Assembly (NCBI GenBank): GCA_946478935.1
Contig: CAMLEL010000169.1
Coordinates: forward strand, 1-5,904
Source of the DNA: an uncultured Armatimonadota bacterium
GTDB taxonomy: Bacteria; Armatimonadota; Fimbriimonadia; Fimbriimonadales; Fimbriimonadaceae
DNA length: 5,904 bases
Direction: 5' to 3'
Both the position numbers and the translations under genes were made by a program. Below, one piece after another: positions 1-5,904 of the stretch. The notes beneath the pieces were generated by a model. The model saw nothing but the letters and a program-made list of their open reading frames with translations, made no database searches and was not told the origin of the DNA. The first letter of the stretch is position 1; every line of letters starts with the position of its first letter.

Positions 1-2
1 AC

Positions 3-248
3 TTGTCTTGCCTTCTCAAGTTTGACGAGGCAGGCATAGCGCGCTTCATCCGGGGCGAGACGAACTGGGAGCACTACGAGCGCATTCAAGCGAGCATCAA
101 ACGCCCGCAAGCGCTCGATTTTCGACCTCCAACGCAGGCATTCGACCGGATTTGGTATGGATACCATGTAAACGGTCGCGAAGACGTCGAGCAATTTCGC
201 CATTGGTACAACACCATTACCGAGGCCATCCGGGGCGTGAAGAAATGA
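3..248 (+). CDS. DUF4129 domain protein, C-terminal fragment (5' end outside window)
   Basis: The reading frame is open to the left edge, so this is the last ~81 codons of a longer gene; the TTG at position 3 is probably an internal leucine codon, not a start. The fragment matches what I recall of the conserved C-terminal, cytoplasmic DUF4129 region: an Arg/Thr-Asn-containing stretch followed by a Tyr (GETNWEHYERI), then an aromatic/Arg segment ending in a Trp-Tyr-Gly (FDRIWYG), then a short acidic helix (EDVEQFRHWY). Full DUF4129 proteins usually carry membrane helices and sometimes a transglutaminase-like domain upstream; none of that is visible here. Molecular function is not established. 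The stop codon overlaps the start of the next gene (ATGA), suggesting translational coupling and a shared operon with the DUF4350 gene, a frequent partner. The family call is by remembered motif, not by search. Confidence 0.72.
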   Translation: MSCLLKFDEAGIARFIRGETNWEHYERIQASIKRPQALDFRPPTQAFDRIWYGYHVNGREDVEQFRHWYNTITEAIRGVKK

Positions 249-1450
249 AATCGCTGCTCCCGCGATTTGCATTCGGTCTGCTTGCCGTACTCATCATTGC
301 CGCGATTCTTATCACTGTCGGCCAAAGGGAAACATATTCACAACCCAGCGCGACTTCATACAATCCGAGCGGTCTCCATGCGTTTCAAGAACTCCTGCAT
401 CGAAACGGAATTCGGACATCGGTAACACGCTTGGAACATCCTCGACTTAATCCGACAGATCTTGTGATCGCAGCGTATGTCGAACGTGGACCCTCGATCA
501 AGTCTCTGGAAGAACGACTCGAACGTTTCCTTCAAGAAGGCGGTTCTGTTTGGGTCATACCATTCGACCAGGATTTTCGTGCTCGAAGCTTGACGGCAAT
601 TCAGCAGACCCTGACCGTGGTGAGCCCGTCTACCAAAGTGACGCGTCAGGTCCATACAGCGCCCCTGAATTACGGCGGCCTCTCGGACGGGGATAAGGTT
701 TCCAGTGGTGGCGCAACCTTTCTTGGGTTCGCCGATAGTTCGGCGACGTATACATCTTGGTACAAGCACACGGTCGATTCGGGCGAGCCATTCATCAGTT
801 TGTCGCGAAGAGGAAAGGGGACATTGACCCGATCAGCAGACGGATTATTTGTGACCAACCGATTTCTTGATCGCGCCGACAACGCGGCTGTTGCGCTCCA
901 AACCGTGAGAGGAATGCTGCCCAAAGGCGGACGTGTGGTATTTGCAGAGTCCGCTCTCGGGGGCGGCATCGCTCCTTCCCTGGTTACCACGCTCGGAGCA
1001 TGGGCAGTTGGAGGCTGGGTTCAAGCCGCGGTCCTCTTGTTGTTAGTGATCCTGACGCTCGGCATTCGGTTCGGATTGCCGACTTCTTTCCGACGCCGCC
1101 AACAAGGGCAAAGGGAGATGATCGATGCTATTGGATTCGTCTACCAGCGGGCAAAAGCATCGAGCGTGGCCCTGGATGTGGCCTATCGCGAGGCTGATAT
1201 CAGGATCAGGCGGGGCCTAAAGCTTCCCGCTCATGTTTCGAACACCGAGCGCGACCGACTCTTGCCGGACAATCTCCGTAATTTGATGGATCAGGCCGAT
1301 TTGCTCAGGAAGCCGATCATTACAATCGATGATAAGGGACGACAAACCGTAACCCACCGCTCGAATCCTCAAGAAGCCTATACGCTCGTCAAGCAGCTTG
1401 AAACGGCTCTCGACGAATTCGTACCAAAAACAAAAAATCGGATATCCTGA
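245..1450 (+). CDS. DUF4350 domain membrane protein
   Basis: This is a 401-residue protein. I chose the ATG at 245 over an in-frame upstream ATG at 152 because it gives a clean membrane N-terminus (MKSLLPRFAFGLLAVLIIAA) and a 4-nt ATGA overlap with the preceding stop; the longer form would add an Arg/His-rich stretch inside the DUF4129 gene. Visible layout: membrane segment about residues 7-25; DUF4350 core about 35-110, beginning with the typical SYNPSGLHAFQELL stretch and containing a beta-alpha-beta pattern (DLVIAAYVE ... LERFLQEGGSVWVIPF) like a Rossmann or glutamine-amidotransferase-like fold; a later GKGTLT...LFVTNRFLDRADNAA segment (190-215), also typical; second membrane segment about 252-276; then a basic and helical cytoplasmic C-terminus. 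The domain therefore lies outside the membrane, between two anchors. The family function is unknown; it commonly accompanies DUF4129, MoxR and DUF58 genes. No catalytic triad is evident, so I assign no enzyme activity. Confidence 0.8.
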   Translation: MKSLLPRFAFGLLAVLIIAAILITVGQRETYSQPSATSYNPSGLHAFQELLHRNGIRTSVTRLEHPRLNPTDLVIAAYVERGPSIKSLEERLERFLQEGGSVWVIPFDQDFRARSLTAIQQTLTVVSPSTKVTRQVHTAPLNYGGLSDGDKVSSGGATFLGFADSSATYTSWYKHTVDSGEPFISLSRRGKGTLTRSADGLFVTNRFLDRADNAAVALQTVRGMLPKGGRVVFAESALGGGIAPSLVTTLGAWAVGGWVQAAVLLLLVILTLGIRFGLPTSFRRRQQGQREMIDAIGFVYQRAKASSVALDVAYREADIRIRRGLKLPAHVSNTERDRLLPDNLRNLMDQADLLRKPIITIDDKGRQTVTHRSNPQEAYTLVKQLETALDEFVPKTKNRIS

Positions 1451-1454
1451 CCGC

Positions 1455-1844
1455 ATGAAGTGGTTTGTGGCGCTAGTCCTCATGTTCGCGATGGTCTCGG
1501 GATTTGCCCAAGGTGGCAAACAGCTTTCTCCGACTGAAGAAAAGGCGAACATTGCAAAACTCTTAAAGCGAAATGCAGCGGCCAAAGCATCCTATGTCAA
1601 AAAGCCGAAAGATGCCGCCCTCAAAAAGGCTTACGTGGATTCCAACGTTGCCCTTGGACTCCAGTACACCTATGCCACGACTGTAGATCGCAAGGAGAAG
1701 TACAAGATTGCCCTGAAGTATTTCCGCACCGCGCTAAAGCTGGATCCCAAGAACAAAGATGCGCGGAAAACGCACGATCAGATCGTGAACATTTATAAGT
1801 CGATGGGTCGCCCCGTTCCTGGTGAAGACGGCGGAGCGCGCTGA
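1455..1844 (+). CDS. small secreted TPR-like protein
   Basis: This is a 129-residue protein that starts 4 nt after the DUF4350 stop. I preferred the ATG at 1455 to the in-frame ATG at 1398 because translation from 1455 begins directly with a signal peptide (MKWFVALVLMFAMVSGFAQG, probable cleavage near Ala18-Gln19), whereas the upstream start would overlap the DUF4350 gene by over 50 nt. No clear Shine-Dalgarno sequence precedes it. The mature part is Lys/Ala-rich and helical. Residues ~55-99 resemble one tetratricopeptide repeat, ending in the classic helix-B plus turn pattern (ALKYFRTALKLDPKN), and 100-118 look like the first helix of a second repeat. There is no lipobox cysteine, so it is probably periplasmic or exported and soluble. 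One and a half TPRs suggest a protein-binding adaptor, perhaps for the membrane proteins encoded on either side; that role is inferred only from position. Confidence 0.78.
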   Translation: MKWFVALVLMFAMVSGFAQGGKQLSPTEEKANIAKLLKRNAAAKASYVKKPKDAALKKAYVDSNVALGLQYTYATTVDRKEKYKIALKYFRTALKLDPKNKDARKTHDQIVNIYKSMGRPVPGEDGGAR

Positions 1845-1850
1845 TCTTCG

Positions 1851-3713
1851 GTGTCTGAATCAAGCCCAGCTGACCGGCGGTCAATTTTTGAACGCGGCTA
1901 TGTAGCAACCTTTGCCATAGCCGCGGCGTTACTTTCGGTTTTGCCCAATCTCTACGCGCTGATGGCGGCCCCTCCTGGAGCGACCTATCAGGGGTTCCAA
2001 TGGGCTGCAGATGACCACTACGTCTATGCAGCGTGGATGCGGCAGGCGATGGAGGGTCGCCTGCTCATGGACAATCGATTCGCCGTCGATGCGCAGCCAG
2101 GGCTCACGATTCACATCTACTTTTTTCTGACTGGTCTGCTTGCCAAGTTGGTTGGAATCCCCTTAGCGATGGCGATCTCAAAAATGGGATTTACAGCGCT
2201 CTTTGTAGTCCTTGCCCATCGCCTCATCCAACAGGTCACTGATAAGACATACATCACCAAGTTGGCACTTGCCCTGGTAAGCCTGGGCGGTGGCATTGGC
2301 TTTCTGGTTTGGGAAAACTTCGGGCCAGAATTTGAACGACCCAGCGCGATCGCCAATCTGTTGGCAGCCCTAAAGGTTCCCGGGGTTCCTAACGATGTGT
2401 GGCAACCGGAAGCATTTGTCTTTCCATCCATGCTGACCAACGGCCTGTTCATGGTTAGCCTGTGTCTCATGATCGGAGCATTCCTATCGTTTCTGGCCGC
2501 CCAGCGAAGCTGGAACGCAGTTCTTCCGGGCGTCCTTTGTATGGCTGCGCTCATGAACATTCACAGCTACGACGTGCTTATTGTAACGATCGTCATGGTG
2601 TGCTTCCTGGCTATGCAACTGTCTCGGCGCGATGTTGCCGTCGATTGGGTCGTCCGAGCCGTGATTATCGGACTTGGTGCGGTACCACCTGCACTTTGGT
2701 TTACGCACGTTCTAGCCAATGACCCGGTCTTTCAAGAGCGAGCGGCGACGCCTACTTACTCCCCGAATTTCAGAGTCCTCATTCTTGGATATACGGTGAT
2801 GATTGCGATCGCCGGGCTCATTCTCACCAAGGACTGGGTCAAGAAGGATCGTCGTAAGGCAGGTGGTGCCGCAATATTCTCCGCTTTACTGCTTTCACTT
2901 TTCGTTTTTGCTCCTGCACCTGGATTTGACGGTTTCTACCTCTCTCTGATCCCATGGATCGGTGTATTCGTCATTGCCATTACATCGGCTGTCCTTCTAG
3001 CCGTGCCGACGCCAGCGGCCAATCTCGTCGTCGCCTGGGCCATCACTGGCATCGTCGCTCCTTACTTCCCTGCCCTATTTGAGCGCAAGCTCACTATGGG
3101 ATTGAGCATTCCCTGGGCAATCCTCGCCGCTATAGGAATTGGGGCGATTGCTCTCAATCGCGATCGAAGTCGACGAAACCTGATTACGGTGCTGACGATT
3201 TTGGTCTTGGGCGGAACCTCCCTTCGTTGGTTCTTCCGGGAGATGGACTTGATCAAGCTCAACGTCTCCAACACAACCCTGCACTCTGTCTATCTCTCCC
3301 GCGATACACAGTGGATCATCGAGTACTTGAACGATCAGCAAGTCTCCCAAAAGCGGACCGTAGTTTTGGCCCTTCCCGGGGTTGCAAACAAGGATGCAGA
3401 ATTGCCCGACACATTCAGGGCACCGATTGTCTCCGATCTGAATCCTGTGATCAGTGGGCTCACAGGCGCATACACCTTTGCTGGGCATTGGAGTGAGACG
3501 CCAAAATACATTGATCGGCGGAATCTCGCGACCGAATTCTTCCTTGCCAATACCGATAACGACCGCCGAATTGAGATTCTAACAATCGTTCAACCCGACT
3601 ACATCGTGGCTCCGAATCCCAATTCAGTTCCCGGTCTGGCGGACTTAGGAGCATTCGGCCAAATGATTCTTGATGGAAACCAGTTCCAACTGATCAAGGT
3701 TCGTAAACCTTAG
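1851..3713 (+). CDS. multi-pass membrane protein, putative GT-C-type glycosyltransferase
   Basis: This 620-residue protein starts at GTG 1851, 6 nt after the TPR gene; a GGAG lies at 1833-1836, rather far upstream. The next in-frame ATG would delete the first membrane helix, so GTG is preferred. About 11-13 hydrophobic segments are visible between residues 17 and 457, followed by a soluble C-terminal region (~465-620). The first extracytoplasmic loop has an acidic motif (ADDHYVYAAW, Asp54-Asp55) as in GT-C enzymes, which use lipid-phosphate-linked sugars on the outer membrane face. Other polar motifs between helices are WQPEA (Glu186) and NIHSYD (His238, Asp241), plus an ERKLTMGLSIPWAI stretch near 411-424. 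The soluble tail has a GHWSET motif (545-550). I recall this motif set from uncharacterised GT-C-like proteins in Chloroflexota and Armatimonadota. The donor, acceptor and pathway cannot be read from the sequence. Last gene of the + operon; it overlaps the convergent VanW gene by 4 nt. Confidence 0.7.
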   Translation: MSESSPADRRSIFERGYVATFAIAAALLSVLPNLYALMAAPPGATYQGFQWAADDHYVYAAWMRQAMEGRLLMDNRFAVDAQPGLTIHIYFFLTGLLAKLVGIPLAMAISKMGFTALFVVLAHRLIQQVTDKTYITKLALALVSLGGGIGFLVWENFGPEFERPSAIANLLAALKVPGVPNDVWQPEAFVFPSMLTNGLFMVSLCLMIGAFLSFLAAQRSWNAVLPGVLCMAALMNIHSYDVLIVTIVMVCFLAMQLSRRDVAVDWVVRAVIIGLGAVPPALWFTHVLANDPVFQERAATPTYSPNFRVLILGYTVMIAIAGLILTKDWVKKDRRKAGGAAIFSALLLSLFVFAPAPGFDGFYLSLIPWIGVFVIAITSAVLLAVPTPAANLVVAWAITGIVAPYFPALFERKLTMGLSIPWAILAAIGIGAIALNRDRSRRNLITVLTILVLGGTSLRWFFREMDLIKLNVSNTTLHSVYLSRDTQWIIEYLNDQQVSQKRTVVLALPGVANKDAELPDTFRAPIVSDLNPVISGLTGAYTFAGHWSETPKYIDRRNLATEFFLANTDNDRRIEILTIVQPDYIVAPNPNSVPGLADLGAFGQMILDGNQFQLIKVRKP

Positions 3714-5110
3714 CCGCCAATCGGGATTGCTGGGATCGCTTCGTCCTGTACGGGCGCCGGCGGCGCAACATCAGGTGCGGGAGCCTTTGGCTTCGATGGC
3801 TTGGGCGCGTTGTTGACGGCGATAATGCGCGGAGATCCACGGTAGACGCTTCGTCCAAGAGGATCTCTCCGAACTTCAACGCCGTTCTCATACACAACGC
3901 GGAAGGTTGAAATGGCATGTCCGGCTGAACCCTTCTCAATCACACGCCGCGACCCAGGAGCGAGGGACCGATCGACAACCGTTTTCACGCCATTGCCCCA
4001 AACGGAATGTCCGCTTGTTGTGACCTTGACCGACTTTCCGGGCACTTTTTTGCCGAGGATGCGGAAGGTGATCTGACCAGATTCAAAAGTCGAACTGACC
4101 GCGATCGGCACTTCCTGGTTGTTCTCGATGATGAAGTCGAGAGTTCCGTAGTCGACAGTCGCATCACGGCCAACGGGCACATAAACACTTGGGATTGAGT
4201 GGTTATTGCGCTTGACGATCTTGATGTCGGCGAGTAGGGACGCGTTGTAAAGCGTTGTGCTGACTTGGCAGATTCCGCCGCCGATGCCTGTATCATGGCG
4301 ACCGTTCACCAACACTGGCGCAACTTTGTATCCATCCTTGACAGTTCTGCGCCCAACGCACGTGTTAAAGCTGAGTTGATCACCAGGCATCAGGATTTGG
4401 CCGTTCAACTTGCCGGATGCCAAACGGATGTTTGTGTTTCTGGCCGTTTGATAAGCTGGAAACTTGGTCGTGAACTCAGCCATGACTTCGGTGATCTTGG
4501 CCAACTCGTCATCGGGAATTGTCTTGGGTGCCTCTTTGATTGGGACATTCACCTTGCCGTCGCCTGAAAGAGCGCCGACAACGGCTTCAGACAATCGGCT
4601 TTCGTCAAGTTCGAAACTCGTGACTTCAAATTCGCGGACAATGGTTCCTGCCTGATAAACAACTCGGGCAGAACGAGGTTTGCCGATCGCATCTTTGACG
4701 ATTTTGCGTAGAGGATCAAGACTTCCAGCGGTGCCTTTGAACTTGAGGTCAAGCACCCGCTTCTCATACTCAGAACTCGTCACCTTGTCTTGAGCTGCCG
4801 CCCAGAAGTCACTCATTTCGCACTGTTCGACGCTGTTAATGTCGTCGATCGTAATCCCAAGCTTGCCAGGCGTCATCGACGGCAACTGCTTTTGAATCAG
4901 GTTGCTGGTCAACGTGAGTTCCTTGACTCGCTCGGACTCCCACCAGATTCGCAGCTTCTTGGTCGCCTCATCCTTGGTCAAACCGCCAACCGGCACGAGC
5001 CCGATGTGGGTATTGGGCCGAATCGTGGGCACAAAATTGGCAGCCGTGACTGAAAGTCCAACAGCGGTGCCCCCAAAGACAACCAAGCCACCCAATAAGA
5101 ATTTTTTCAT
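3710..5110 (-). CDS. VanW family protein with G5-like domain
   Basis: This 466-residue protein starts at the ATG complementary to 5108-5110, which opens with MKKFLLGGLVVFGGTAVGLS, a signal peptide or membrane anchor (residues ~4-24). An in-frame TTG at 5143 would add 11 polar residues and is less likely. Layout: ~35-200 resembles the YoaR-like, putative peptidoglycan-binding region that precedes many VanW domains; ~212-355 is the VanW core, with the hallmark GGGICQVSTTLYNA at 277-290 (Cys281) and an upstream MPGDQLSFN motif; ~356-434 is G5-like, with Gly-rich turns and a YENGVEVRR strand; 435-466 is a Pro/Ala-rich tail. The product is probably extracytoplasmic and cell-wall associated. VanW was named from vancomycin-resistance clusters but is widespread; its biochemical role is unproven and this is not evidence of resistance. 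The gene stands alone on its strand, divergent from the aminotransferase gene and convergent with the GT-C gene. An AT-rich stretch (CATAAT, complement of 5160-5165) could be its -10 element, but no good -35 is seen. Confidence 0.88.
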   Translation of the reverse strand: MKKFLLGGLVVFGGTAVGLSVTAANFVPTIRPNTHIGLVPVGGLTKDEATKKLRIWWESERVKELTLTSNLIQKQLPSMTPGKLGITIDDINSVEQCEMSDFWAAAQDKVTSSEYEKRVLDLKFKGTAGSLDPLRKIVKDAIGKPRSARVVYQAGTIVREFEVTSFELDESRLSEAVVGALSGDGKVNVPIKEAPKTIPDDELAKITEVMAEFTTKFPAYQTARNTNIRLASGKLNGQILMPGDQLSFNTCVGRRTVKDGYKVAPVLVNGRHDTGIGGGICQVSTTLYNASLLADIKIVKRNNHSIPSVYVPVGRDATVDYGTLDFIIENNQEVPIAVSSTFESGQITFRILGKKVPGKSVKVTTSGHSVWGNGVKTVVDRSLAPGSRRVIEKGSAGHAISTFRVVYENGVEVRRDPLGRSVYRGSPRIIAVNNAPKPSKPKAPAPDVAPPAPVQDEAIPAIPIGG

Positions 5111-5131
5111 CCCTGACTCTTTCGACGCTAC

Positions 5132-5160
5132 TTGATCCCTCAATGATCTCTAACTATAAA
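5132..5160 (+). promoter_or_regulatory. candidate sigma70-type promoter for the aminotransferase gene
   Basis: TTGATC at 5132-5137 and TATAAA at 5155-5160 are separated by exactly 17 nt and match the -35 and -10 consensus at 4/6 and 5/6 positions. Transcription would begin near 5167, giving a leader of about 80 nt before the ATG at 5248. The element lies in the only intergenic region of any size in the window (5111-5247) and points towards the aminotransferase. The call is from pattern matching only, and sigma-factor preferences of this organism are unknown. Confidence 0.45.
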
Positions 5161-5222
5161 TTATGACATTTAGACCCGCTGTTCTTTAATGTTTTCGAGG
5201 GAATTGTATGCATTAGGTCCTA

Positions 5223-5247
5223 TTGGCACCAGCGGTACAATCGCCAA
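5223..5247 (+). promoter_or_regulatory. possible stem-loop immediately upstream of the aminotransferase start codon
   Basis: TTGGC at 5223-5227 is complementary to GCCAA at 5243-5247, the five bases directly before the ATG. A small inner pairing (ACC 5228-5230 with GGT 5234-5236) is possible. If it forms in the mRNA, it would fold the stretch where a ribosome binding site should lie; no clear Shine-Dalgarno sequence is present there apart from AGCGG at 5231-5235, inside the loop. The stem is short and could be chance. Confidence 0.2.
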
Positions 5248-5904
5248 ATGCCCAAGCTCGTTTGGTTGAACGGCGAAGTAATGCCGCTGGAAACCGCTAC
5301 CGCTCCGGTAGCCGACCATGCGCACCTCTACGGTGATGGACTCTTTGAGGGAATCCGAATCTATGATTCCAAAGTTTTCAAACTTGATGAGCATCTGAAG
5401 CGCCTGTATCACGGCATCGCGTACCTCGGATACGAGATGCACATGACGATTGAAGAGCTGCGCACCACTGTCCTCGATGTATGCAGACAAGCCGGCATCC
5501 CGAATGGATACATCCGCTTGAACGTCACCCGCGGCACCGGCTTGGGACTGGATCCCAAAAACATCAATCGAACGCCGAACGTGATGATCATGATCAACAC
5601 GTTGGCGCTGTATCCGCCTGAAGCCTATGAAACCGGCTTGCACGTGGTGACCAGTTCATTTCGAGTAATCCCTCCTGACAGCCTCGACCCAAGGGTCAAG
5701 TGCATTGGTCGTTATGCCAACAACATCTTGGCCAAGCAGGAAGGCAACCGTATGAATGCCGGCGAAGCTCTCATGCTGAACCAGCAGGGTTACATCGCGG
5801 AATGTACGGGCGACAATCTTTTTCTCGTTCAAAACAAAGTTGTTCGAACCCCATGTCCGGCGTCCGGCATCCGCCGGACTGAAGGGGGGCCGGCGAACCA
5901 GCGA
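5248..5904 (+). CDS. ilvE: branched-chain amino acid aminotransferase (class IV, PLP-dependent), 3' end missing
   Basis: 219 codons are present and no stop is reached before the edge; full-length enzymes are near 280-310 residues. BCAT catalyses reversible transfer of the amino group between Leu, Ile or Val and 2-oxoglutarate in the cytoplasm, using pyridoxal phosphate. Visible hallmarks in order: LYGDGLFEGIRIYD at 27-40, typical of BCATs; Arg52 in HLKRLYHG, matching the PLP-phosphate-binding arginine; VTRGTGLGLDPKN at 93-105; Lys151 in DPRVKCIGRYANN, the expected Schiff-base lysine; and Glu185 in GYIAECTGDNLF, the residue that contacts the PLP ring nitrogen. The ATG at 5248 agrees with the usual N-terminus (VWLNGE). 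After RTPCPASGI (200-208) the family expects a Leu-x-Gly-x-Thr-Arg segment, but this frame reads RRTEGGPANQR; the +1 frame from 5873 gives AGL...RRT instead. A frameshift or sequence error near 5870-5890 is therefore likely. D-amino-acid transaminase or ADC lyase are less likely alternatives. Confidence 0.85.
   Translation, partial: MPKLVWLNGEVMPLETATAPVADHAHLYGDGLFEGIRIYDSKVFKLDEHLKRLYHGIAYLGYEMHMTIEELRTTVLDVCRQAGIPNGYIRLNVTRGTGLGLDPKNINRTPNVMIMINTLALYPPEAYETGLHVVTSSFRVIPPDSLDPRVKCIGRYANNILAKQEGNRMNAGEALMLNQQGYIAECTGDNLFLVQNKVVRTPCPASGIRRTEGGPANQR
5862..5879. repeat. perfect 7-bp inverted repeat inside the aminotransferase gene
   Basis: GTCCGGC (5862-5868), a 4-nt ATCC spacer, then GCCGGAC (5873-5879), forming a GC-rich hairpin. 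The left arm is itself a tandem copy of GTCCGGC at 5855-5861. There is no following T-tract, so it does not look like an intrinsic terminator. It sits exactly where the encoded protein stops matching the BCAT family, which suggests it may have caused a polymerase or assembly error, although chance in GC-rich coding sequence is possible. Confidence 0.5.

Noticed and set aside
152..244. Upstream in-frame extension of the DUF4350 gene from ATG 152
   Set aside because: It would add an Arg/His-rich stretch before the membrane segment and lie wholly inside the DUF4129 gene; the ATGA start at 245 explains the N-terminus better.
1398..1454. Upstream in-frame start for the TPR protein
   Set aside because: It would place 19 polar residues before an otherwise perfect signal peptide and overlap the DUF4350 gene.
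3075..3488. 137-codon open frame on the - strand opposite the GT-C gene
   Set aside because: It is a shadow of a well-supported membrane-protein gene, with no recognisable domain of its own.
3754..3766. GCGCC-GGC-GGCGC hairpin just past the GT-C stop, considered as a terminator
   Set aside because: Only a 5-bp stem with a 3-nt loop and no T-tract on either strand; it lies in the Pro/Ala-rich coding tail of the VanW gene, where GC-rich repeats are expected.
3710..5110. Vancomycin-resistance locus suggested by the VanW name
   Set aside because: No vanA/B ligase, vanH, vanX or vanRS genes are nearby; VanW domains are common in bacteria without resistance.
5163..5189. Eight-codon ORF (ATG ACA TTT ...) as an ilv leader peptide
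   Set aside because: It begins upstream of the predicted transcript start and has just one Val and one Leu codon.
5236..5241. TACAAT as a -10 box for a leaderless ilvE transcript
   Set aside because: No acceptable -35 at the right distance, and the TTGATC-N17-TATAAA pair upstream is much better.
5170..5643. 157-codon open frame on the - strand opposite ilvE
   Set aside because: It is antisense to a gene with clear BCAT motifs, and its product shows no recognisable domain; open by chance.

Overview
The window reads as ordinary, gene-dense bacterial chromosome of moderate GC. It holds six protein-coding genes, two of them cut by the window edges. I see no RNA gene, mobile element or CRISPR array. 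The gene families (DUF4129/DUF4350, a GT-C-type membrane protein, a VanW/G5 protein, a class IV aminotransferase) suggest a non-model soil or water lineage such as Armatimonadota (Fimbriimonadia-like) or Chloroflexota. That assignment is a low-confidence inference from family content and recalled gene style, not from a marker gene.

Left block, + strand, 3-3713: four tightly packed genes that look like one operon. They are the C-terminal end of a DUF4129 protein, a DUF4350 membrane protein whose start overlaps it by ATGA, a small secreted TPR-like protein 4 nt further on, and a 620-residue multi-membrane-span protein with GT-C glycosyltransferase-like motifs 6 nt after that. DUF4129 and DUF4350 proteins are commonly found beside MoxR ATPase and DUF58 genes, so those would be expected just upstream of the window. 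All four products are predicted to act in or outside the cytoplasmic membrane, which fits a cell-envelope operon, but the actual pathway is not known.

Middle block, - strand, 5110-3710: a VanW-family protein with an N-terminal membrane or signal segment, a YoaR-like N-terminal region, a VanW core, a G5-like domain and a Pro/Ala-rich tail. It converges on the GT-C gene and the two coding regions overlap by 4 nt at their stop codons, with no visible terminator between them.

Right block: a 137-nt divergent intergenic region (5111-5247) carries a plausible sigma70-type promoter reading right. It is followed by a branched-chain amino acid aminotransferase gene (ilvE-like) that runs off the window. 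Its last ~12 codons stop resembling the family exactly at a perfect 7-bp inverted repeat, and the next reading frame regains similarity. This points to a frameshift or a low-quality contig end.

I found no convincing new defence or mobile system. The most worthwhile leads are the DUF4129-DUF4350-TPR-GT-C operon and the damaged 3' end of the aminotransferase gene.
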